A DNA stretch of 64,000 bases from Rhodococcus sp. 14-2470-1b. GTDB lineage: Bacteria; Actinomycetota; Actinomycetes; Mycobacteriales; Mycobacteriaceae. The translations under genes were made by a program, and so were the position numbers. The notes under the pieces are model-generated. The model was not told where the DNA came from, did no database searches, and saw nothing but the letters and a program-made list of their open reading frames with translations. Positions 17,209-24,597 of this stretch are shown here, piece by piece (position 1 is the first letter of the stretch; the number at the start of each line of letters is the position of its first letter). The stretch is taken from contig NZ_NPFY01000004.1 in assembly GCF_002259415.1 (NCBI RefSeq), forward strand, positions 186,001 to 250,000. Reading direction: 5' to 3'.

Positions 17209-18762
17209 ATGGGTACTCCGCGCTACGACTACCGGGATCTGCTCGAAACCAACAGCTATATACGCAATCTCAGCGACACCACGTACTGGTTGTGCATCAC
17301 GCGCACCGTCCAGGAGTCGAAGCTCTTCCCGATGAACCCCTACATGCTGCTGTCGTACCTCAACAGCTTCTACCGCCTACCCACGCTGCTCCGCGAAATC
17401 GACGCAGCGACCCCCGCCGAAGAGCTCGGTGACCGTGCCCGCGAGGTCAGCCTCAAGGTCGACACGGTCAACGCAGCATGGGGAATGCCTGCGTTCTACC
17501 TGTTGGGACGCGAAATGCTGATGAACTGGGGCCTCCTCCGTCCGGAGGACGCGGCGGAGGACGTCGTCGACGTCGTCGACTTCTCACGGAGGTTCGCGCT
17601 CGCCTACCACCGCAACGACGGGCACATCACCAACAAGGAGTTCGGTGACCGCAGCCAATTCCTGCCGGAGCGCACTCTGCAGGTCATCGAAGCCGACCTG
17701 CACGGCGTGACCGCAGGCGACCGACTGCACGACGCCACCGTCAAGCTGCTCGCCCAGCTGTCCCAATACGCGTTCCTCGCGCACTGCGAGTGCCGGATCG
17801 GCATCCACAACAGCGGACCCTACAACTTCGGCGAAGGCCGCCAGATGGTCATGCGCGACTTCTTCGATCTCACCGAGGGCGACTACCCCTGGCTCGACGG
17901 CATCGCCACCTCACTTCCACTGAACAACCTCAGTATCTCGCTCGTCTTCAAGGACACGAACTTCAACCTGATGGACGACTGGGCGTCGTTCGAGGCGGAA
18001 CCGACGTACTCCGCGTCGAACATCGTCGCAGTGGGGCTGTACACGGCCGATGTTCTGACCGAGGGCTACCAGCCGGTGGGCATGGAGAATTCCGACACGT
18101 TGGCCGAGACGATGGAGAACTACCGAACCATCCTCAACGAGGCGACGGCAGATCTGTGGAAGCGGATTGCGAGCTGGTCACGCGAGCAGATGATCGACGG
18201 CGGCGCTCTGGTCTACTCGTCCGTCGGAAAGGACTTCGCCCATCTCGCGGGCACGTATCGGCAGAGCGACTGGTTCGAACTCGACGACCGCGCACAACGT
18301 TTCAAGCCGTTGATGAACGACGAATACGCGCGCGACGGTCTCGGCGAGATGGTCGGGCTGCTGTCCCTCCCACACCAGAAGGCCAACGAGTATCAGATGG
18401 CGCGCTACTCGGGATTGAACCAGCACATGATGACCGGAATTCCGTACGATGCCCTGCGTGACGCGGAGCGATTCGCACCGACCGTCGGTGATCGCTCGCA
18501 CTTCTCGGGGTCCTCGACCATCGAGCCGAAGACCGGCCTCTGGGTCACCAGCGCCGGGCGGCTCGAGATCGACGACTACAACGCTCGCGCAGCCGCGTTC
18601 AGTCCGGGCGTCACCCAGGAACCCTATCGCTACTTCGACGAGGAATGGGTCAAGCGAAACTGGCACACCACCGAAGCAGACGAGCTCTACCAGCTGGGAC
18701 AGGCGACGTCGCGCACCATTGTCGGCCGCGGTGCCGGCCTTCGCCGGGCCGACCTGTCCTGA
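17209..18762 (+). CDS. uncharacterised phosphorelay partner protein, copy 3
   Basis: This 517-residue protein is of the same unrecognised family as the 11447 product and the second half of the 12712 product. Shared segments are ESKLFPMNPYMLLSYL (about residues 36-51), FYLLGREMLMNWGLLRPED, YAFLAHCECRIGIHNSGPYNFGEG and DYPWLDGIATSLP. It is about 100 residues longer, with a C-terminal extension (from about residue 410) absent from the other copies. It has no signal peptide or membrane helix. Pairing with the phosphohistidine protein at 16493 suggests it supplies the acceptor-substrate site; the substrate is unknown. Confidence 0.6.
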   Translation: MGTPRYDYRDLLETNSYIRNLSDTTYWLCITRTVQESKLFPMNPYMLLSYLNSFYRLPTLLREIDAATPAEELGDRAREVSLKVDTVNAAWGMPAFYLLGREMLMNWGLLRPEDAAEDVVDVVDFSRRFALAYHRNDGHITNKEFGDRSQFLPERTLQVIEADLHGVTAGDRLHDATVKLLAQLSQYAFLAHCECRIGIHNSGPYNFGEGRQMVMRDFFDLTEGDYPWLDGIATSLPLNNLSISLVFKDTNFNLMDDWASFEAEPTYSASNIVAVGLYTADVLTEGYQPVGMENSDTLAETMENYRTILNEATADLWKRIASWSREQMIDGGALVYSSVGKDFAHLAGTYRQSDWFELDDRAQRFKPLMNDEYARDGLGEMVGLLSLPHQKANEYQMARYSGLNQHMMTGIPYDALRDAERFAPTVGDRSHFSGSSTIEPKTGLWVTSAGRLEIDDYNARAAAFSPGVTQEPYRYFDEEWVKRNWHTTEADELYQLGQATSRTIVGRGAGLRRADLS

Positions 18763-18772
18763 GCCCTGTAAG

Positions 18773-18802
18773 GGGAAATGCATCCAGGAGTGTGCATTTC
18801 CC
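18773..18802 (+). terminator. hairpin between the partner gene and the CoA ligase
   Basis: GGGAAATGCA (18773-18782) and TGCATTTCCC (18793-18802) pair perfectly over 10 bp with a 10-base loop. It lies between the stop at 18762 and the ATG at 18840. Its A/T-containing stem and lack of a T-run make a partial terminator, attenuator or RNA-stabilising end possible. Confidence 0.5.
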
Positions 18803-18839
18803 TTCACGGAGGAACGCGCACTACACACGAGGAGAACAC

Positions 18840-20321
18840 ATGCAGATCGGAGATCTGATCCGGCGAGCCGGACGTCAGTTCGGCGATGCGCCTGCGATCG
18901 TCACCGATGCACGAACGGTGACCTTCGTCGAATTCGACAGTGCCACCGACCGACTCGGCCATGCACTGCTCGGCCTTGGATTGGTTCCCGGCGACCGAGT
19001 CAGCGTAGCCATGCCCAACGGCATCGACGGCGTGACCGTCTACTACGCACTCGCCAAGGCCGGTCTCGTTCGTGTTCCACTGAACACCCGGGAGACCGCA
19101 GCCGAGCACATCCACAAGATCGACGACTCTCGGTCTCGGGGCTACGTCTTCGCCGGCGATCCAGCGTCCGAGGTCGATGTCATGATCCGTGCCGAGGACA
19201 TCGCAGGCCTGATCGCCGATGCACCCGACGGCCCCTGCGACGTTCGCCGGGGCGCCGACGAACCCCTGCGGCTCGCTTACACCGGCGGCACGACGGGTAA
19301 GCCGAAAGCCGTCGTCCTCACCACTGCAAGCGAACTCGCGGAGGTTGCCAACTTTCTCGTCGACCTCGTCCCGAACCTGAGCCCCTACTCGGTCATGCTG
19401 CACGCAGCACCCATCACGCACGGCAGCGGCGCGTTCTTCCTGCCACACCTGGTCAAGGGCGCACCGAGCGTCGTACTCGAGAAGTTCACTCCCTCGAACT
19501 TCCTTGCCGCGGCAACGAAATTCGGAGCGACGAACACCTTCATGGTTCCGACAATGATCGCGATGCTGCTCGAGCATCCGGAGACCGCCACCGCGAACCT
19601 GAAGCTCGAGCGTTTGTGCTGGGGTGGCGCCCCGATGGCGACCACACTGCTCGCACGCGGGATCGACATCCTCGGTCCGGTGTTCGCGCAGCTGTACGGT
19701 CAGGCGGAAGCCCCGCTGGCCATCACGTGTCTGCAGCCGTGGGAACACGATCAGGAGCGGCTCGCGTCGGCCGGCAAGCCGTACACGTTCGTCGAGGTCG
19801 ACATCCGCGACACCGACAACAATTCGCTGCCGGCGGGCGGCGTCGGGGAGGTCGTCACCCGCGGCCCACACACGATGCGGGAGTACTGGCGACGCCCCGA
19901 GGCCACGGCCGAGACGATCGATCCCGACGGCTGGCTCCACACCGGCGATCTCGGCCGTATCGACGATTCCGGCTATTTGTTTCTCCTGGATCGTCGTCAC
20001 GACGTCATCATCAGCGGCGGGTTCAACGTCTACCCCCGCGAAGTCGAGGATGCACTTCTGGCTCATCCCGCGGTTCTGGAGGCTGCCGTCGTCGGTATCG
20101 CCGACGAGCGTTGGGGCGAACGAGTGTGTGCAGCGGTCGTCGTACGCGCTGCGGTCACGGCCGAGGAACTCACCGAGCACTGCTCGTCGCGCCTTGCGGG
20201 CTTCAAACGTCCGAGATACATCGAATTCTGGGACTCGCTGCCCACCAGCCCCGTCGGCAAATCCCTCCGTCGCGAGGTCCGTGACCGCATGAACATCGAG
20301 AAGGAACCCACCAATGTCTGA
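18840..20321 (+). CDS. acyl-CoA synthetase (AMP-forming ligase), second copy
   Basis: An ANL ligase of 493 residues. The phosphate loop reads AYTGGTTGKPKAVV (a Gly in place of the usual Ser), followed by QLYGQAEAPLAIT in the position of the usual YGxTE motif, WLHTGDLGRIDDSGYLFLLDR, GFNVYPREVEDAL and the C-terminal lysine region LPTSPVGKSLRREV. It is shorter than the 6922 ligase and belongs to a different branch. GAGGAGA precedes the ATG at 18840. In the proposed pathway it would make the CoA thioester of the acid produced or used by the carboxylase downstream. Confidence 0.88.
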   Translation: MQIGDLIRRAGRQFGDAPAIVTDARTVTFVEFDSATDRLGHALLGLGLVPGDRVSVAMPNGIDGVTVYYALAKAGLVRVPLNTRETAAEHIHKIDDSRSRGYVFAGDPASEVDVMIRAEDIAGLIADAPDGPCDVRRGADEPLRLAYTGGTTGKPKAVVLTTASELAEVANFLVDLVPNLSPYSVMLHAAPITHGSGAFFLPHLVKGAPSVVLEKFTPSNFLAAATKFGATNTFMVPTMIAMLLEHPETATANLKLERLCWGGAPMATTLLARGIDILGPVFAQLYGQAEAPLAITCLQPWEHDQERLASAGKPYTFVEVDIRDTDNNSLPAGGVGEVVTRGPHTMREYWRRPEATAETIDPDGWLHTGDLGRIDDSGYLFLLDRRHDVIISGGFNVYPREVEDALLAHPAVLEAAVVGIADERWGERVCAAVVVRAAVTAEELTEHCSSRLAGFKRPRYIEFWDSLPTSPVGKSLRREVRDRMNIEKEPTNV

Positions 20322-20922
20322 CGCGTACACCACGACACTGCACTGCTTGACCTTGAAACAGCTCTCCGATGTAGAGGGACTGGTGGCGATCCTCGACCAA
20401 AACCCCGACGACGTGAAATCTGCACTGGAACAGGCGGTCTCCGACGGAAATGCCATGGCGGCACGAGGCAAGTTCATGATCACGCCGGCGGGCCGGTCCA
20501 CGCTCGACGACACGTACCCGCAGTGGTTCGCCGACGAACGCGCGAGTGCCGAGATCGCCTCTGCCATGGACCTGTTCGAGTCCGGTGTCAACAAACAGGT
20601 TCTCGCTCTCACCACTGCGTGGCAGGAGGTCGAGGTCGCAGGCGAGCGCCAGCCCAACGATCACAGCGATACCGCATACGACGCGAAGATCATCGACAAG
20701 CTCGGTGCGGTTCTGGACAAGACCAGCACGGTTCTGGCTCCGTTGATCACGACGCAGCCCTCGGTCGACCGCTTCTTGAGTCGGATCTCCGACGCACTCA
20801 CCCGCGCCGAAGACGGTGAACTCGACTACGTCAGTTCGGTGCGCATCGACTCCTTCCACACGGTGTGGTTTCAGATGCACGAGCACATCCTGCGCATCAC
20901 CGGACGCGAGCGTGACGAATGA
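20314..20922 (+). CDS. predicted winged-helix protein coupled to the dikinase
   Basis: I do not recognise this 202-residue protein by family. Residues about 10-70 read like a winged helix-turn-helix (LTLKQLSDVEGLVAILDQNPDDVKSAL followed by a short wing ending in KFMITPAGRSTLDD). Residues 75-200 are helical, with DLFESGVNKQVLALTTAWQEVE and a C-terminal HTVWFQMHEHILRITGRE. It overlaps the ligase gene by 8 bp and the dikinase gene by ATGA, so it is made with them. It could be a dedicated regulator, or a structural partner or acceptor domain of the dikinase. Both are guesses. Confidence 0.55.
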   Translation: MSDAYTTTLHCLTLKQLSDVEGLVAILDQNPDDVKSALEQAVSDGNAMAARGKFMITPAGRSTLDDTYPQWFADERASAEIASAMDLFESGVNKQVLALTTAWQEVEVAGERQPNDHSDTAYDAKIIDKLGAVLDKTSTVLAPLITTQPSVDRFLSRISDALTRAEDGELDYVSSVRIDSFHTVWFQMHEHILRITGRERDE

Positions 20923-22673
20923 GTACCGTCACCGCAGCGACGCGCTGGCTCGTGATTCCCGACGGGAAGTCCGCCGAGCCCGATCGCGAACTCGTCGGCG
21001 GAAAGGCATGGAGTCTGTGGCGCATGGCTTCCCTTGGCCTGACTGTTCCACCGGCTTTCGTCGTCACCACCGATGCATGCCGGGCGTACTTCGACGGTGG
21101 AAAAACGTTGCCCGACGGCTTGGCTCTGGAACTTCGGGCAGGGATAGCCGGCCTCGAAGCATCGCTGGGTCGTAGGTTCGGAGGATCGACTCGGCCACTT
21201 CTGGTGTCGGTACGCTCCGGCGCGGCCGTCAGCATGCCGGGCATGATGGACACCATTCTCAACCTCGGGTTCACCGACGACGTGGAGCGCGCCCTCGCGG
21301 ACGAGACCGGAAGCACGCAGTTCGCCGCGGAGGTCAGTCGCCGGTTCCATTCGTTCTACGGCCAGTTGGTGCTGGGTTGCGTCGACGAATTGGACTCGTA
21401 CGATTGCTCCGCCTCGGTGCGTGCGGCCATCGTCGGTGAGACCGGCAGGGACGTTCCGCAGGATCCCTGGGAACAGCTGGAATCGGCGGTTGCGTCGGTG
21501 TTCGAATCGAGCCGAACCCGTCGTGCCATCGCATACCGCAAGCATCATGGGATTCGTCAGGATCTGGGGACGGCCGTGACGATTCAGGCGATGGTCTTCG
21601 GGAACCTCGACGAGAACTCGGGTACCGGAGTTCTGTTCAGCCGCAACCCGTTGTCGGGAGCGCGTGAGGCGTACGGGGAGTATCTCCCGCGCGGTCAGGG
21701 TGAGGATGTCGTGAGCGGCAAGGTGACCCCACAACCGCTCGATGTCCTCGCCGACCGGGCCCCGGACGTGCACAGCGAATTGCTGGCCGCGGCGTCACGT
21801 CTCGACGAGCAAGGCCGCGACGCCCAGGACATCGAATTCACGGTCCAGCAGGGAACTCTGTTCATGCTCCAGTCTCGGCCCGCCAAGCGCACGGCCCGCG
21901 CTGCTGTGCGTATCGCTGTAGAACTCGTCGACGAAGGAGTCATCACCCCGCTCGACGCCCTCCGACGTGTTTCTGCGGAGCAGGTGACCACCCTCTTGCG
22001 TCCCGTCGTCGACCCCGACGCCCTCGCCGTTGCGGAAACGCTCGGCTCGGGTACCTCTGCGTGTCCAGGAGTTGCCTCCGGGCTCGCAGTCGCCACACCC
22101 GAAGAGGCCGAACAGATTCCGCACTCGATTTTGATTCGCCACAATACGAGCCCGGAGGACGTGCACGGCATGATCGCTGCCGCCGCCGTCGTCACGGAGA
22201 CTGGCGGCGCGACGTCGCATGCTGCGGTCGTCAGCCGTGCGCTCGATACTCCGTGCATCGTCGGATGCGCCGATGCCGTGGCCGGCCTTGTCGGAAAGAC
22301 AATCACCGTGGACGCCGTCGCAGGAAGGATCTACGCAGGTGAATTGCCGACCGTGTCCGTCGACGAGAGCGAGGACACCGATCTGCAGCGATTGATCGGC
22401 TGGGCGCGCGAACATGCGCCGGTCTCGGTGGTCGCCGACTCGGCGCCCGAGCCTGTTTTCGACGCCGATGCCCTCGACCTCGCTGCGGTAGTCGACTTCG
22501 ATCCCGATGCAGTGCCGGAGATACCGGAAGGAACACGATCGGTGCGCGGCGCGGTGTTCGGACGGAAGGACGCACTGAGAGCCGCCCTCGATGCCGGTGT
22601 GACGACCGTCGTCGCGGCGAGAGCGCTACCCGTCTTGTTGACCTCGATGGCCCTCCAGGAGGAGAAGAAATGA
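20919..22673 (+). CDS. PPDK-like dikinase lacking the PEP/pyruvate domain
   Basis: A 584-residue protein matching the first two domains of pyruvate, phosphate dikinase. Residues 1-320 are the ATP-grasp part (GGKAWSLWRMASLGLTVPPAF near 28, SVRSGAAVSMPGMMDTILNLG at 97-117, VLFSRNPLSGAREAYGEYL, MLQSRPAKRT). Residues about 375-475 are the swivelling domain with ETGGATSHAAVVSRALDTPC, His434 being the carrier. Classical PPDK continues for about 350 more residues of TIM barrel that bind PEP/pyruvate; here only about 100 unrelated residues follow. It should turn ATP (and possibly phosphate) into phosphohistidine, but must use another protein for the acceptor. Confidence 0.85.
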   Translation: MSTVTAATRWLVIPDGKSAEPDRELVGGKAWSLWRMASLGLTVPPAFVVTTDACRAYFDGGKTLPDGLALELRAGIAGLEASLGRRFGGSTRPLLVSVRSGAAVSMPGMMDTILNLGFTDDVERALADETGSTQFAAEVSRRFHSFYGQLVLGCVDELDSYDCSASVRAAIVGETGRDVPQDPWEQLESAVASVFESSRTRRAIAYRKHHGIRQDLGTAVTIQAMVFGNLDENSGTGVLFSRNPLSGAREAYGEYLPRGQGEDVVSGKVTPQPLDVLADRAPDVHSELLAAASRLDEQGRDAQDIEFTVQQGTLFMLQSRPAKRTARAAVRIAVELVDEGVITPLDALRRVSAEQVTTLLRPVVDPDALAVAETLGSGTSACPGVASGLAVATPEEAEQIPHSILIRHNTSPEDVHGMIAAAAVVTETGGATSHAAVVSRALDTPCIVGCADAVAGLVGKTITVDAVAGRIYAGELPTVSVDESEDTDLQRLIGWAREHAPVSVVADSAPEPVFDADALDLAAVVDFDPDAVPEIPEGTRSVRGAVFGRKDALRAALDAGVTTVVAARALPVLLTSMALQEEKK

Positions 22674-23209
22674 TCGACAGCACAGTACCCACCGACGTCA
22701 CCATGCGCGAACTGACCGCTTTGGTCCGCGAATTCACTGCCTCCGGCTGGGCGAGCATGGAACTGGACATCAACGGCATGCATCTCGTTCTCGGCCGGGA
22801 CAGCGCGCCGTCGACGGCGCACGCTCCGGCCGCTGCCTCGACTGCACCTGTCGATGCGTCGGCGCAGGCTGCGCCACTCGCGCCGACCCCCGCTGCGCCG
22901 CTCGCGCCGACCCCGGCAACCGTACCCGCATCGCCGGTCGCCACACCCGCACGTACCGGAACCGAGGTCGCGGTCAAATCGCCGGTGGTCGGGGCGTTCT
23001 GGGTCGCGCCGAGCCCAGGGGAAGCACCCTTCGTCACCACCGGCCAGCACGTCGAGGCGGGGCAGCAACTCGGCATCGTCGAGGTGATGAAGCTGATGAG
23101 CAATGTCTCCTCACCGGTGGCGGGAACGATCGTGGCGATCCAGGCACAGAACGCAGACATGGTCGAGTACGACCAGGTGCTGTTCCTGATAGAACCCGAC
23201 GACAAGTGA
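22670..23209 (+). CDS. biotin carboxyl carrier protein
   Basis: A 179-residue AccB-type carrier. The biotinyl domain covers about residues 100-176, with the acceptor lysine Lys141 in VEVMKLMS (usual form EAMKM). Residues 45-97 are an Ala/Pro-rich flexible linker containing a repeated APLAPTPA unit, and the first 42 residues are a short helical domain with TMRELTALVREF. It overlaps the dikinase gene by ATGA and the carboxylase gene by GTGA, so the three are co-translated. It carries CO2 between the carboxylase at 23206 and the carboxyltransferase at 24594. Confidence 0.92.
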   Translation: MIDSTVPTDVTMRELTALVREFTASGWASMELDINGMHLVLGRDSAPSTAHAPAAASTAPVDASAQAAPLAPTPAAPLAPTPATVPASPVATPARTGTEVAVKSPVVGAFWVAPSPGEAPFVTTGQHVEAGQQLGIVEVMKLMSNVSSPVAGTIVAIQAQNADMVEYDQVLFLIEPDDK

Positions 23210-24597
23210 CCCTGATGAGCGATATCGAGTATCGCCCGATCAAGAAGGTGTTCGTCGCCAACCGAGGAGAGATCGCAGTCCGGGTCATCAGGTCCTGCCG
23301 GGAACTCGGCATCGAGACGGTATTGGCTGTCTCGACTGTCGATCGCGAGTCCGTTCCAGCTCGGCTCGCCGATCGGACCGTGTGCATCGGCCCACCCACT
23401 GCATCCGCGAGCTACCTCAACATGGCTGCGCTGATCACGGCCGCACTCGGAAGTGGGTGCGATGCACTCCACCCCGGGTACGGATTCCTCTCGGAGAATC
23501 CGGAGTTCGCGCAGATGTGCGTCGACAACGGGCTGACCTTCGTCGGTCCGGCACCCCACGTCGTCGCCGAAGCTGGCGACAAGGCGCGTGCCCGCGAGAT
23601 TGCCCGCGCTGCAGGAATTCCAGTGCTCACCGGATCTCCTATCCTGACCGATGTCGAGGCCGCATCCCGTGCCGCAGCGGAGATCGGCTATCCGGTGTTG
23701 GTCAAGGCGTCCGCAGGCGGCGGTGGACGGGGAATGTCCGTGGTCGAGAATGACGACGAGCTTCGGGCGCGATTCTCTGCGGCGGGTTCCGAGGCTCAGT
23801 CGGCATTCGGCGACGGATCGCTGTTCGTCGAGAAATACATTCGTAGAGCTCGGCACATCGAGGTCCAGGTTTTGGGCGACCGCCATGGAGGCGTCGTGCA
23901 GCTGGGCGAGCGCGACTGCACTCTGCAACGGCGACACCAGAAAGTGGTCGAGGAAAGTCCTGCTCCCGGCCTGGACGAGGCAACACGGTCACGGATTCGG
24001 GCGTCGGGACTCGCGTTCGCCGAGGCGATCGGCCTCGACAGTGCCGGCACCGTCGAGTTCATCTACGACGCCGACACCGGCGATTACGCATTTCTCGAAT
24101 TCAACGCCCGCATCCAGGTGGAGCATCCGGTCACCGAGGCCGTGACGGGCGTCGACCTGGTGCGTCAGCAGCTGCGGTCGGCACAAGGTGACCGGCTCGA
24201 GTTCGGTCAGGGTGACGTCACCACCACCGGCCATGCCATCGAGGTACGTATCACCAGCGAGTCACCGAGGGACGGATTCCTGCCCCGCGCGGGCACTCTG
24301 GTGCGGTGGCGAATTCCGGATGCCGACGGTATCCGTGTCGACACGCATGCCGAAGAGGGCTATGTCGTGAGTCCGTACTACGACTCGCTGCTGGCCAAGG
24401 TCGTGGCCTATGGAACCGACCGCGATGACGCCATCGCGCGCATGCTTGCTGCGTTGTCCGCGCTCGACGTCCAGGGTGTCCCGACTACAGCGGATTTCGC
24501 GCACTTCGCCCTCGATCACACCGATTTCCGTACGGGCCACGTGAGCACCAACTGGATCGCAGAAACCGGACTACCCGAATTCTTGGAGACACCATGA
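23206..24597 (+). CDS. biotin carboxylase subunit
   Basis: A protein of about 463 residues that carboxylates biotin using ATP and bicarbonate. All family hallmarks are present: KVFVANRGEIAVRVIRSCRELG at the N-terminus, HPGYGFLSENPEFA, the ATP-grasp glycine loop KASAGGGGRGM, GERDCTLQRRHQKVVEESPAP, EFNARIQVEHPVTEAVTGVDLV and the C-terminal VSPYYDSLLAKVVAYG. The start may be the GTG at 23206 that overlaps the previous stop, or the ATG at 23215. It forms a multi-subunit carboxylase with its neighbours. Confidence 0.95.
   Translation: MTLMSDIEYRPIKKVFVANRGEIAVRVIRSCRELGIETVLAVSTVDRESVPARLADRTVCIGPPTASASYLNMAALITAALGSGCDALHPGYGFLSENPEFAQMCVDNGLTFVGPAPHVVAEAGDKARAREIARAAGIPVLTGSPILTDVEAASRAAAEIGYPVLVKASAGGGGRGMSVVENDDELRARFSAAGSEAQSAFGDGSLFVEKYIRRARHIEVQVLGDRHGGVVQLGERDCTLQRRHQKVVEESPAPGLDEATRSRIRASGLAFAEAIGLDSAGTVEFIYDADTGDYAFLEFNARIQVEHPVTEAVTGVDLVRQQLRSAQGDRLEFGQGDVTTTGHAIEVRITSESPRDGFLPRAGTLVRWRIPDADGIRVDTHAEEGYVVSPYYDSLLAKVVAYGTDRDDAIARMLAALSALDVQGVPTTADFAHFALDHTDFRTGHVSTNWIAETGLPEFLETP

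Noticed and set aside
18804..20657. A 617-codon open frame on the minus strand
   Set aside because: Antisense shadow of the second CoA ligase and the winged-helix gene; no recognisable domain.
22303..23937. A 544-codon minus-strand frame
   Set aside because: Overlaps the dikinase, BCCP and biotin carboxylase genes, all with strong motifs; composition is that of a shadow.
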